The translations under genes and the position numbers were made by a program. Shown here in pieces: positions 31,933 through 40,106 of a stretch of DNA of 64,000 bases. Source of the stretch: Pseudomonas anatoliensis (GTDB lineage: Bacteria; Pseudomonadota; Gammaproteobacteria; Pseudomonadales; Pseudomonadaceae); contig NZ_JACVHC010000001.1 of assembly GCF_017976235.1 (NCBI RefSeq), positions 62,001 to 126,000 of the forward strand. Direction: 5' to 3'. Under the pieces are notes generated by a model. The model was not told the origin of the DNA and did no database searches. It was given only the letters and a program-made list of their open reading frames with translations. Position 1 is the first letter of the stretch. Each line of letters begins with the position of its first letter.

Positions 31933-33798
31933 ATGTTTAGTTGGTTACGAGGAAGTAAAAAGGTACAAAGAACATTCAGTGAGAAGTCATATATCAGTGT
32001 CGAAAGTCAACCTTATATTCAAGATGATGACAGCGATATTTTTTTTGAAGTAGAACCGGAAGCTGAAGTAAATCCTACTCCGCAGATTTGCCTAGTCGAT
32101 CTGGGTAGTGACGTAAATGAATTGTTGAGGCGGAACGCTTTCAACTGTGTTGAAGCGTCGGTGGGTTCTTTAGTGTCTGTTCCTAAGTATAATAGGAATG
32201 ACGAGCACTTTGTGCGTCAGAATCATAATATACCCAAGGATTTGCATGAGTATGATGTTCTGGTAATGGATGCTGGAGCCGAAAATACTTCGTCGTATGA
32301 TTCAGATAAAGCAAGTTTGCAAGGGGTGCATGAAGGTGTCACGTATGCGCTGGTAAGTAAGTATCCACAACAGGTTTTCAATACAAAACCTTTTGGGGTG
32401 GGTGTTCTATCTCAACGGTTAAATGGTTTTTCGAATAAGAAGTCTATAAGGGTCGTGTTTGCTGCAAAGGAGGTTTATGTAAATTATGAGATTGTGGAGA
32501 TCTCGTCGAAGGGGAATTATATAGTTCGTCGAGAACATTGTTGTAATATGGATTTGTTTGATACCCCAAGACGGACGAGTAAATTTGGTAGGAAATTTAA
32601 GGCCCCAGCTCCAGAGTCAGGCTTGGTTGCGCTGCTTTTTAAATATATAGCTGGAGCTGAGTATCAAGTTTTTTTTGAGCGTCCGACGGTTTGGGCTGAA
32701 AATTGTAGGGTGCCTGACGCGGACTTTATGCCGCTTGCTTTTAATGATAATGATGAGGTTGTTTCTTATCTTCAAAAGCAGGGCGAGTCCTTTGTTTGTG
32801 TCTTTCCTCAAGTTGTGAATAAGGCAGATTTTTTGCTTGAATTGTTCAATACCTGTTTTCCGGAAATAATTCCTGAAATATTCCCCATGAATGGCCAGTT
32901 TGGTTGGCTTGATGACGGAAGTATTAATCTCCCAGGAGAGCTCGCCCTAAAACAAAGAAGGGCCGAAATTGAAAAACGCTACCTTGCAGATATGGCCTCG
33001 AACGACAACGCTATCCAACAATTGAAGGTCGATTATTCCTTTTTAAGGGATATGATGACAGGTACTGGCGAGGCTTTAGTAAAAGCTATACAGCGTTATT
33101 TATTGTGGTTAGGTTTTGCAGATGTAAAAAGTATGGATGATGAGTCGACCGATCTCCTTGAAGAAGATATTCAGGTTGATTGTGGCGAAAGGATTTTGGT
33201 TATTGAGGTTAAAGGTATTGGTGGAACTTCCACAGATAAGGCTTGCTCTCAAATAAGCAAAATTAAACATCGTAGAAGTGAGCAGAGAAGGCGTTTTGAT
33301 GTTTTTGGGCTATATATTGTAAATCACCAACGATTTTTGGCGCCTGAAAAAAGACAGAACCCTCCGTTTACTAAAGAGCAAATCGGTGATGCGAAGTTGG
33401 ATAGGCGTGGATTGCTTACAACTTATGATTTATATAAAGTTTATTTTTTGATTGAGGATGGCGTTCTCGAAAAAGAATATGTGAGGGAGAGACTGTTTGA
33501 TTATGGCGTTGTGAGTTTTTTACCATCAAATCTATTGGCTCTGAAGGTCTCTACAATCATTCGAAATGGAACTGTTGCTATTTTGGAGCTTAGTGGTGTA
33601 GAGCTCAAGGTTGGAATGAAGGTTTATGCACGTAAGGGTGGGGATTACTCCCTTCGCGAAATTCTGACCATTAAGTGTGACGATGTAGAAGTACAGTCGG
33701 CCAGCGACGGTGAGGTTGGCATTTGTCTCGATAAAGCGATCAAGTCAAGGTCAGAGATTTTTATAGAGAAATTAGTTGAAACGGTTACTCCGGAATAA
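31933..33798 (+). CDS. Putative PD-(D/E)XK nuclease with C-terminal translation-factor-like barrel (prophage cargo)
   Basis: A 621-residue AT-rich gene in the immunity region. Residues about 375-500 look like a restriction-endonuclease-fold domain: helix GTGEALVKAIQRYLLWLGF, then an EED acidic strand (E410-D412) and VIEVKG with E425-x-K427, the expected 13-15 residue spacing. The last 80 residues (GTVAILELSGVELKVGMKVYARKGG...SDGEVGICLDKAI) resemble the beta-barrel domain 2 of translation GTPases or U32-peptidase C-termini. The N-terminal 370 residues are not recognised. The start at ATG 31933 has AAGGGA about 9 bases upstream; ATG 31924 is an alternative. It overlaps the convergent repressor gene by 14 bases. 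An anti-phage role is inferred only. Confidence 0.6.
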   Translation: MFSWLRGSKKVQRTFSEKSYISVESQPYIQDDDSDIFFEVEPEAEVNPTPQICLVDLGSDVNELLRRNAFNCVEASVGSLVSVPKYNRNDEHFVRQNHNIPKDLHEYDVLVMDAGAENTSSYDSDKASLQGVHEGVTYALVSKYPQQVFNTKPFGVGVLSQRLNGFSNKKSIRVVFAAKEVYVNYEIVEISSKGNYIVRREHCCNMDLFDTPRRTSKFGRKFKAPAPESGLVALLFKYIAGAEYQVFFERPTVWAENCRVPDADFMPLAFNDNDEVVSYLQKQGESFVCVFPQVVNKADFLLELFNTCFPEIIPEIFPMNGQFGWLDDGSINLPGELALKQRRAEIEKRYLADMASNDNAIQQLKVDYSFLRDMMTGTGEALVKAIQRYLLWLGFADVKSMDDESTDLLEEDIQVDCGERILVIEVKGIGGTSTDKACSQISKIKHRRSEQRRRFDVFGLYIVNHQRFLAPEKRQNPPFTKEQIGDAKLDRRGLLTTYDLYKVYFLIEDGVLEKEYVRERLFDYGVVSFLPSNLLALKVSTIIRNGTVAILELSGVELKVGMKVYARKGGDYSLREILTIKCDDVEVQSASDGEVGICLDKAIKSRSEIFIEKLVETVTPE

Positions 33799-34516
33799 AT
33801 GAGCCTACGACTTTTCCGCAAATATGGGTTTCTTCAGTGATTTCAATAATAGGATATTGAGGGTTTATAGGCCGTAGGTATTGTCGGCCTGCGTCTTCCA
33901 CTAGAATTTTGAAGGTTGCTTCGTTTGTTCTAGGAAGTCTTGCAATGACGCGATCACCCGTTTTGGTTTCGGCTTCAGGATCCACGAAGATGATGCACCC
34001 AGTGGGGTAGCTCCGGCCGGGTCCTTGATTGGTCATTGAATCTCCAAGGACTTTCAGCGCGTAACCGTGCTGGCTAATCTGAACAGGGCACGATAGCCAA
34101 GAATCAGCATCGTAAGACTCAAAATTCGAGATTGCTTCGCACCATGCTCCAGCCTGTACCCAAGAAATCAATGGCACCTTACCAAAACGCTGATTGATCT
34201 CACGAATGTTACTAACATCACCAGCGCCTATTTTGCTAACGTTACTATCACCAGTTCGTTCTTTCGGCAGCACACCGTATTCAAGCCATTCCCGCCTAAC
34301 CCCTAGCCAGGAGCAGATGGCAGACATGCTGTCTGCCTCTGCCATTGCCTCGCCATTCAGCCATTTGCTGATGGCCTGGGTCGTTTTATCAACGCCCACG
34401 CTTTTCAATTGACGATGAATATCCACTCCACGACCTCGGCTGCGTACGCCGGCGTCGTCAAGTGCTTCGTGTAGGCGCTCGCTGAAGGCTGCGCGGAGAG
34501 TATTTTTATCAACCAT
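33785..34516 (-). CDS. CI-like phage repressor (HTH plus S24 self-cleaving peptidase)
   Basis: A 243-residue lysogeny repressor. The N-terminal helix-turn-helix region covers about residues 10-75 (TTQAISKWLNGEAMAEADSMSAICSWLG). The C-terminal LexA/UmuD-type domain has the cleavage site A122-G123 (VQAGAW), the nucleophile S160 (GDSM) and the general base K203 (ATFKIL). RecA-stimulated self-cleavage would trigger induction by DNA damage. Its start codon lies inside an operator-like palindrome (34508-34524), suggesting autoregulation. It is divergent from the Cro-like gene. Confidence 0.93.
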   Translation of the reverse strand: MVDKNTLRAAFSERLHEALDDAGVRSRGRGVDIHRQLKSVGVDKTTQAISKWLNGEAMAEADSMSAICSWLGVRREWLEYGVLPKERTGDSNVSKIGAGDVSNIREINQRFGKVPLISWVQAGAWCEAISNFESYDADSWLSCPVQISQHGYALKVLGDSMTNQGPGRSYPTGCIIFVDPEAETKTGDRVIARLPRTNEATFKILVEDAGRQYLRPINPQYPIIEITEETHICGKVVGSFIPE

Positions 34517-34524
34517 TAGTTGAG
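34508..34524. promoter_or_regulatory. Repressor operator-like palindrome overlapping the cI start
   Basis: ATCAAC-CATTA-GTTGAG, 11 of 12 half-site bases. It covers the repressor start codon (34514-34516). Confidence 0.6.
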
Positions 34525-34540
34525 AGTCTCACAAAGGTTG

Positions 34541-34557
34541 CGCAATAGTCAGTTGAT
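34541..34557. promoter_or_regulatory. Weaker operator-like site in the cI/cro interval
   Basis: CGCAAT-AGTCA-GTTGAT, 9 of 12 half-site bases, midway between the two better sites. Three sites in this interval recall lambda OR1-3. Confidence 0.45.
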
Positions 34558-34564
34558 CTATAAC

Positions 34565-34581
34565 ATCAACCGCAAGTTGAT
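34565..34581. promoter_or_regulatory. Perfect operator palindrome upstream of the Cro-like gene
   Basis: ATCAAC-CGCAA-GTTGAT, perfect 6-bp half sites with a 5-base centre. It is the reference sequence for the other four sites and lies 14 bases upstream of the Cro-like start. Confidence 0.7.
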
Positions 34582-34595
34582 AAATGGAGGTTGTC

Positions 34596-34856
34596 ATGTT
34601 GGACCCCGCAGATTTTCCGAGCGCGATCGCATTCGCGTTTGAAGCCGTAGGCGGCATCGGGGCCGCCGCGAAGGTATGCAACAGAAGCTATCAGGCGTTG
34701 AACAAATGGCGTCAGGCTGCGTGCTTACCGCGCACGGATTACACAGGTGAAACCAAATATGCCGAGCTCTTAGCGACTGCGGCTAAGCAGAAAGGCAATG
34801 CCTTCCAAGCAGCTTGGCTGTTGAACGCATCGGCCCCTCATAAAGCCGCAGCGTAG
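34596..34856 (+). CDS. Cro/YdaS-like helix-turn-helix protein
   Basis: An 86-residue protein divergent from the repressor gene. ATG 34596 follows GGAGG by 5 bases, better than the upstream ATG 34584. A helix-turn-helix is suggested by GGIGAAAKVCNRSYQALNKWRQ, similar to YdaS/Cro proteins that use IGAxAxxLGVSxQAVxxWxx. It is expected to act as the lytic-side repressor at the shared operators. Confidence 0.75.
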   Translation: MLDPADFPSAIAFAFEAVGGIGAAAKVCNRSYQALNKWRQAACLPRTDYTGETKYAELLATAAKQKGNAFQAAWLLNASAPHKAAA

Positions 34857-34866
34857 CAAGAAAAAA

Positions 34867-34884
34867 GGCGACCCAAAGGTCGCC
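34867..34884. terminator. Hairpin after the Cro-like gene
   Basis: GGCGACC / GGTCGCC with a CAAA loop, preceded by a run of A and followed by CAGTTT. It is terminator-like, better in the minus direction because of the A run. Confidence 0.55.
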
Positions 34885-35187
34885 CAGTTTCTCCCAACAC
34901 GCACCACCACAGCGCTGTCGGGTCGCGATAAAGATAGGCGGGCACACCACATGCAACCACCCCCTTTTATCGCGCTTTTCCAAGGCTCGGAAGCCTTGGT
35001 GTTGCTGCCTTTTCCACCACAGATTGGGCAGCTGTTGCGCCAGGGGTGAGCAACGGATTGCTCGCCCCGGCACGGTGCCGGTGTCGATCCCTAAGATCTA
35101 GCCGGCGTTTGGGCCCTTTCAAGCCACGCGGCAAATGTATCACCACTGCATGTCGCGCGGCACTGGCAACTTACAAGGATTAATGCC
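34885..35187. other. Gene-free interval with strong hairpins between cro- and cII-like genes
   Basis: About 300 bases with no supported gene. It holds CCAAGGCT-CGGA-AGCCTTGG near 34979-34998 and a CGGCAC/GTGCCG palindrome near 35069-35083. It could hide a small regulatory RNA of the OOP or antisense type; no promoter is clear. Confidence 0.4.
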
Positions 35188-35706
35188 ATGAGCCGTATCA
35201 TTCTGAGCTCTCTAGACCGGGCGCAGCGGGAAGTTCTGCCGCTCGATCTCGCGCTTTATCATTCCGCACGGGATTACCCCGGCGGCGCCGCTGCTATCGC
35301 CGCCACCACCGGCCGAAATGCGACCACGCTGCAGCACAAGCTTTCCCCAACCCACCCAAGCCACACGGTGAACATTCAAGAGTTCGGCGAGATTCTGGAG
35401 CTGACCAAGGATCGTCGCATTTTGGATGCGGTGCATGCGTTGGTCGGTGACACGACCTGGCAGGAGCTGGCTGAGGCGTACACCAACGACATGCCCGAGA
35501 CGTTGACCACCGGTATTGCGGAGTACTTTCGCAAGGTGGCGGATCTGGCGGACACCTGGGCCAAGAGCATTGGTGACGGTGTCGTCACTGATGAGGAACT
35601 GGCCGCGATTCGCCTGCAGGTATTTCGTGGGATTCAGGGGTTGTTGGGGATGTTTAACCGTGCCACGTATGTCAACCAGACGACGCGGGGTGTTGATCGT
35701 GGCTGA
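35188..35706 (+). CDS. Phage CII-family regulatory protein
   Basis: A 172-residue protein of the phage regulatory CII group: ALYHSARDYPGGAAAIAATTGRNATTLQHKLSP forms the helix-turn-helix and HTVNIQEFGEILELTKD follows. The C-terminal half is helical. It should act early after infection on replication or lysogeny genes. ATG 35188 has AAGGA upstream. It overlaps the zinc-finger gene by 8 bases. Confidence 0.85.
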   Translation: MSRIILSSLDRAQREVLPLDLALYHSARDYPGGAAAIAATTGRNATTLQHKLSPTHPSHTVNIQEFGEILELTKDRRILDAVHALVGDTTWQELAEAYTNDMPETLTTGIAEYFRKVADLADTWAKSIGDGVVTDEELAAIRLQVFRGIQGLLGMFNRATYVNQTTRGVDRG

Positions 35707-35926
35707 TATTGCTGACTTCGCTAATGACCTGGTGCAAGAGCGTATTGATCAGGCGCTCGCTGCACGTAACGCCGCCAAGCCCGCTTTGGCGGCGCATTCG
35801 TTTCTGTTCTGTGAAACGTGTGATGACCCGATCCCGAAGGCCCGTCGGTTGGCGCAGGCTGGCTGCACGCAATGTGTGGGATGCCTTTCTTTCGCTGAAC
35901 TGAGGGGGGCTCGCCATGCTGGATGA
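35699..35926 (+). CDS. TraR/DksA-type zinc-finger protein
   Basis: A 75-residue protein with FCETCDDPIPKARRLAQAGCTQCVGC, the C-x2-C-x17-C-x2-C zinc finger of TraR/DksA proteins, preceded by a helical arm with ERIDQALAAR. Phage TraR-like proteins bind RNA polymerase in the secondary channel and alter transcription. Start is probably GTG 35699 (TTG 35693 possible). It overlaps the cII-like stop and, by 11 bases, the primase start, so the three are coupled. Confidence 0.82.
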   Translation: MADIADFANDLVQERIDQALAARNAAKPALAAHSFLFCETCDDPIPKARRLAQAGCTQCVGCLSFAELRGARHAG

Positions 35927-38132
35927 GGTACTGGGGCAATTCGCCGATTACGGGCTTAAGCCAGCGCAGCCGCTGGTGTTCGGTAAGCTGACACGGTGCG
36001 AGACAGCGCAGGACAAGGGCAAGGAAAAGAACGGCTGGTACGTCGTCCATGAGCATCGCACGGAGAAGGGCGAGACGCTGATTTTCGGCGCGTTCGGTGA
36101 CTGGCGCTCGGGTGAGTCACAGAAGATCAAGGTGAAGGCCGGGCGGATGTCGCCGGAAGAGCGTGAGGTTATGCGCGCTCGGCAGGAGGAGGCGAAGCGC
36201 CGGGCTGCGGAGATCGCAGCCAGTGCGGCGCGTCGTGCAGCGAAGCGTGCGGCGGGGATGTTCAAGCGCATGCCGGAGAAGGGCAGGAGCGACTATCTGG
36301 ATCGTAAGCAGATCGTCGGTATGGGTGTCCGGTATGCACCGCGCACTGGTGCGTTCCTGGTGCCGATGTGCAACGTGCGCGATGAGATTGTCGGCCTGCA
36401 GGTGGTGTTTCCAACCAAGCAGCAAGACACCGGTCGGGACAAGTCGTATTGGCCCTATGGGATGTCGAAGGAGGGCGCCTTTCACCTGATCGGGCCGCAT
36501 CCGGATCCGGGTGAACCCGTACTGGTGTGTGAGGGCTATGCCACGGGCGCAAGCCTGCATATGGCGACTTCGCTGACCGTTGCTATCGCGTTTGATGCGG
36601 GCAATTTGCTGGTGGTGTGCAAGGCGATGCGTGAGCGCTTTGCCGGCTGCCCGCTGATCATTTGCCGGGACGATGACTGGAAGACCACGAAGCCGAACGG
36701 CGATGCCTGGAACCCCGGTGAGGAGAAGGCCAACAACGCGGCGCTGATCGTCGGTGGCCAGGTGGTCGCGCCGATCTTTTCCGGTGAGCGGGAGATCAAG
36801 TGGACCGACTTCAATGACCTGCATGTCGCCGAAGGTTTAGAGGCCGTGCGCCGCCAGGTGCTGGCGGTGGTCAAGCCGCCGGCCGCTGGTGGCTGGAAGG
36901 ACATGCTGGCTCGAAGCGAGAGCGGGGCGTTAATTGCGCACATGCAGAACGTCGAGTTGATCCTGGCCAACGATGAGCGCTGGGCCGGGGTGGTCAGTTA
37001 CAGCGCTTTCAGTTCGAAGATCGTGAAGCTGCGTGCGGCGCCATATGGCGGCGGCACGGGCGATTGGGCGGACATTGATGATGTGAGAGTGATGAAGTGG
37101 CTCGCGCAGCAGTACAACTTGCGGGTGAAGGCGTCGCATGTGATCGAGGCGGTGAGTGTGGTTGCGCATGACCATGCGTTTCATCCGGTGCGCCAGTACC
37201 TGCGCAAGCTGCAGTGGGATCAGGTGCCCCGGCTTGAAAGTTGGCTGACCGATGTCATGGGCGTGAAGGCGACAGATTACTCGGCAAAGGTCGGCAAGCG
37301 CTGGATGTTATCGGCAGTAGCGCGGGTGATGAAGCCCGGCTGCAAGGCCGATTCGGTGATGATTCTGGAGGGCGCGCAGGGTGCTGGTAAGTCGACCGCG
37401 ATGAGCATCCTCGGCGGCGAGTGGTTCATGGATACGCCGTTCGCCCTGGGCGACAAGGACGGCTTTCAAGCGATCCGAGGCAAGTGGATCGTCGAGCTGG
37501 GCGAGTTGGACAGCTTCAACAAGGCTGAGAGTACCAAGGCCAAGCAGTTTTTCTCTGCGTCGACGGATACCTACCGCGAGAGCTATGGTCGCCGCACGAT
37601 GGATGTGCCACGTCAGTGCGTGTTCGTGGGTACAACGAACCAGGACGAATACCTCAAGGACGCGACCGGTAACCGCCGTTATTGGCCGGTGGCGTGTACC
37701 AAGGTGGATCTGGAGTTGTTGCGCTCGATTCGCGAGCAGCTTTGGGCTGAAGCGGTGTTTTGCTACGACGCGGGTGACCTTTGGTGGGTGACGCTGGATG
37801 AAGCGGCGATGTTCGGCGAAGAGCAGGACGAGCGCTTTGTGGTGGACGAGTGGGAAGGGCCGATTCTGACCTGGTTGGAAGAGTCGCAGATTGGTGAGAC
37901 CACCACCGGCAGCGACGTGCTGACCAGTGCTTTGAAGTTGGATTTCGGGCATTGGGGTAAACCGGAGCAGATGCGCGTCGGGGCGATCATGCATCGGTTG
38001 GGATGGCGGCGTGTTCGGTTGCCTCCGTTGGTGAAGAGTGGTCAGCGGCCGTGGGCTTACAAGAAGCCTACAGGGTGGGGTGGTGCTTCGGCGTTGAAGC
38101 GGGAACCGATTGAGGAGCCTTGCTTTGATTAA
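35916..38132 (+). CDS. Phage replication protein: Toprim primase plus VirE/VapE-like ATPase
   Basis: A 738-residue protein. The first 170 residues hold an arginine/alanine-rich helix. A Toprim-like segment (about 205-300) has VLVCEGYATGASLHMAT and CRDDDWK. The C-terminal VirE/VapE-type helicase-like ATPase has Walker A EGAQGAGKS (485-493) and ELGELDSFNKAE, FVGTTNQDEYLKD and TGNRRYWPV, typical of this family. It likely primes and starts phage DNA replication. Length matches such fusion proteins. Confidence 0.9.
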   Translation: MLDEVLGQFADYGLKPAQPLVFGKLTRCETAQDKGKEKNGWYVVHEHRTEKGETLIFGAFGDWRSGESQKIKVKAGRMSPEEREVMRARQEEAKRRAAEIAASAARRAAKRAAGMFKRMPEKGRSDYLDRKQIVGMGVRYAPRTGAFLVPMCNVRDEIVGLQVVFPTKQQDTGRDKSYWPYGMSKEGAFHLIGPHPDPGEPVLVCEGYATGASLHMATSLTVAIAFDAGNLLVVCKAMRERFAGCPLIICRDDDWKTTKPNGDAWNPGEEKANNAALIVGGQVVAPIFSGEREIKWTDFNDLHVAEGLEAVRRQVLAVVKPPAAGGWKDMLARSESGALIAHMQNVELILANDERWAGVVSYSAFSSKIVKLRAAPYGGGTGDWADIDDVRVMKWLAQQYNLRVKASHVIEAVSVVAHDHAFHPVRQYLRKLQWDQVPRLESWLTDVMGVKATDYSAKVGKRWMLSAVARVMKPGCKADSVMILEGAQGAGKSTAMSILGGEWFMDTPFALGDKDGFQAIRGKWIVELGELDSFNKAESTKAKQFFSASTDTYRESYGRRTMDVPRQCVFVGTTNQDEYLKDATGNRRYWPVACTKVDLELLRSIREQLWAEAVFCYDAGDLWWVTLDEAAMFGEEQDERFVVDEWEGPILTWLEESQIGETTTGSDVLTSALKLDFGHWGKPEQMRVGAIMHRLGWRRVRLPPLVKSGQRPWAYKKPTGWGGASALKREPIEEPCFD

Positions 38133-38484
38133 GGGTATCGATTCGCTGCTTCGGTTGTGGGCGCAGGAGCTGCATTCCGAACATTCGAAAGGGGGGCTTG
38201 CTGGGGGGAATATGGTTGCCATGATGATGGAGAGCAATGGGCAACTGATTCGTGGACGGCGGGCCTTTCGTGCACCGCTGGAGAGTTCTCTCGACATCGA
38301 GCTGATCGTGAACAAGCATCTCGCGCCCGAGTTGGTGATGGTTGTGCGGGAGCATTACTGCACGCTCGATGTTGATATGCGCTTGCGGTACGCGCACTGC
38401 GGTTGTGGTCGTGACACGTACTACCAGCGCCTGCATGAGGCACACCTGCAGATCTTCGGCATGATGATGGGGATGGCTGCGTGA
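38125..38484 (+). CDS. Putative phage antitermination (Q-like) protein
   Basis: A 119-residue protein. The end (LDVDMRLRYAHCGCGRDTYYQRLHEAHLQI) looks like a sigma-region-4-type helix-turn-helix of Q-like phage antiterminators (pattern xxxRTYYRRLxEAH). The preferred start is TTG 38125, with GAGGAGC 8 bases upstream, inside the primase gene end; TTG 38110 is possible. Its place before holin and terminase genes suits a late-gene activator. Confidence is limited because the family is diverse. Confidence 0.55.
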   Translation: MIKGIDSLLRLWAQELHSEHSKGGLAGGNMVAMMMESNGQLIRGRRAFRAPLESSLDIELIVNKHLAPELVMVVREHYCTLDVDMRLRYAHCGCGRDTYYQRLHEAHLQIFGMMMGMAA

Positions 38485-39009
38485 CCCCAGGCATTCGTCC
38501 GGCTGTTGTTGTCCCACTGGCCCGTCTTGTCCCGCTGCGTTTTGATGCAGTGGGACAGGTGCGGGCCTTGTCGTTGTTGGACTGTCCCACCGTCCCGCTA
38601 CAAAGTGCCTCCCGCCCGTGTAAGCGTAGCGGGAGCAGTACGTGCGTTTCACGCGCATGCGTGTTCTTTAAATTCTTCCTTTACACGAGAAGGGAGAAAG
38701 ATAAGTAGGACAGTGGGGCGAAGCCCCGAATTTAGGCGCTCTCAGGCGTCCCACTTCGATGCTGAATAGTGGGACAGATGGGACGCCGCCGAAACAGCAG
38801 AATGCCGGGGTGGGATATTCACCGACATTCGCTAGGCATTCACCCGGTGTTACCCACTTATTCGCCGGGTGGCATTAAATCGGGGTTGCTGCCACCGGAA
38901 TCGACCTGTAAAAAGTAGTCATCTTCGATAGGTGCGACCGCAGAGAGCGGCAGGCACCACACCACCAAACCCGGCCATTGCGCCGGGTTTTTGCGTTTAG
39001 GGGTTGGCG
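38485..39009. other. Gene-free region rich in GTCCC/GGGAC hairpins
   Basis: 525 bases before the holin gene. It contains GTCCCGCTGC (38529-38538) facing GCAGTGGGAC (38547-38556), TCCCGCTAC (38593-38601) facing GTAGCGGGA (38626-38634), and more GTCCCAC/GTGGGAC words up to about 38790. The late promoter, Q target or replication origin may lie here. A 75-codon open frame at 38481-38708 is not convincing. Confidence 0.45.
38967..38993 (+). terminator. Rho-independent terminator before the holin gene
   Basis: AACCCGG / CCGGGTT with a CCATTGCG loop and a TTTTTG tail, directly upstream of the holin gene. A Q-type antiterminator would be needed to read through. Confidence 0.75.
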
Positions 39010-39354
39010 ATGACAAACGAGCAACAAGCGCTGGCAGAGATGCCGATCTGGTTAGTGATCGTCCTGGCCCTGGTCGGCGGCGTATCGGGAGAGATGTGGC
39101 GGGCCGACAAGGATGGGGCGCGAGGCTGGGCGTTGTTGCGAAGGCTGGCGCTTCGGTCTGGTGCCTGCATTGTCTGCGGGGTGTCGGCGATGATGCTGAT
39201 GATCGCCGCCGGCATGTCGATCTGGACGGCGGGCGCCTTGGGTTGCCTGACGGCAATGGCCGGTGCCGATGTGGCCATCGGGTTGTACGAACGCTGGGCT
39301 GCCAAGCGGCTTGGTGTGTGTGATGTCCCGCCGAATGGCGGCGGGACAGCCTGA
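39010..39354 (+). CDS. Phage holin
   Basis: A 114-residue membrane protein with three hydrophobic helices (about 10-27, 47-63, 68-85), a charged loop with EMWRADKDGARGW and a polar C-terminus, fitting class I phage holins of the LydA/Holin_3 type. It would open the inner membrane and release the endolysin. ATG 39010 is preferred; TTG 39004 is in frame. It lies far from the endolysin (60580), ahead of the terminase genes, as in some pseudomonad prophages. Confidence 0.78.
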   Translation: MTNEQQALAEMPIWLVIVLALVGGVSGEMWRADKDGARGWALLRRLALRSGACIVCGVSAMMLMIAAGMSIWTAGALGCLTAMAGADVAIGLYERWAAKRLGVCDVPPNGGGTA

Positions 39355-39449
39355 AACCGCCGGGGACCCTGGGGTTATTCGGGTGGTACGGGGTCGGAAA
39401 CCCGCGGGAAACTGTTAGCGGCAGGGTTGCCAGCTTACTGAAATTTCAA

Positions 39450-39492
39450 TCATTGAAATCTTGAAAGGATTCATTGAAATACGTTGAAAAGG
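39450..39492. repeat. Direct repeats TCATTGAAAT before the terminase small subunit
   Basis: TCATTGAAAT at 39450-39459 and 39471-39480, each followed by TTGAAA (39461 and 39484). An inverted ATTTCAAT (39443-39450) precedes them. Just upstream of the small terminase gene, they could be terminase-binding (cosB-like) or late-activator sites. Confidence 0.45.
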
Positions 39493-39499
39493 AGGGCTC

Positions 39500-40102
39500 A
39501 TGACAGAACCAACCTACCTGTCGAAGAGCGCCTTCGCGGCCCGGCTCGGCAGGTCGCCGAGTTACATCACCTGGCTGAAAGATAACAACCGTCTGGTGCT
39601 TTCGCCCAACGGCAAACAGGTTGATGTGAATGCCACCGAAGCGCTGATTCGCGACACCGCAGACCCGAGCAAGGCCGCTGTTGCCGAACGACACCAACAG
39701 GACCGGATTCAGCGCGACGTTTACAGCCAACTATCCAGCCATGCCGAGCCGACTTCAACGGCTGCGCCGCCGCTCACGATCACACCTGCGGGGCAGCTCC
39801 CCGACTTCCAGAAGGCCCGGGCACTGCGCGAGCACAACCTGGCACAGCTCGCCGAGATCGAGTTGCACAAGGCCAAGGGGGCGCTGGTTGCCCTGTCGGC
39901 GGTGCAGTCCGGCGCCTACAACGCCGGTCGCATGCTGCGCGATCAACTGCTGGGAATGCCTCCGCAACTGGCTCCGGAACTGGCATCTATGACTGACCCC
40001 TGGGAAATCGAAAAGCACCTCACGGCGGCGATCCGCCGCTCGCTGGAAGACGCAGAGCGCATGTCTTCAGCGGACCTTGAACACGCACTGACCACGAGTT
40101 AA
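39500..40102 (+). CDS. Terminase small subunit (Nu1-like)
   Basis: A 200-residue DNA-recognition subunit for packaging. The N-terminal winged-helix-like segment (LSKSAFAARLGRSPSYITWLKDNNRLV) resembles lambda Nu1. A helical middle (ARALREHNLAQLAEIELHKAKG) and the tail would mediate assembly with the large subunit. A strong AAGGAGG site precedes ATG 39500. It lies 4 bases before the large subunit gene. Confidence 0.85.
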   Translation: MTEPTYLSKSAFAARLGRSPSYITWLKDNNRLVLSPNGKQVDVNATEALIRDTADPSKAAVAERHQQDRIQRDVYSQLSSHAEPTSTAAPPLTITPAGQLPDFQKARALREHNLAQLAEIELHKAKGALVALSAVQSGAYNAGRMLRDQLLGMPPQLAPELASMTDPWEIEKHLTAAIRRSLEDAERMSSADLEHALTTS

Positions 40103-40106
40103 TCCT

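Noticed and set aside
38481..38708. 75-codon plus-strand frame overlapping the Q-like stop
   Set aside because: Its sequence is explained by GTCCC hairpins, there is no good start site, and the composition (Ser/Cys/Arg) is not protein-like. It is left open as an alternative.
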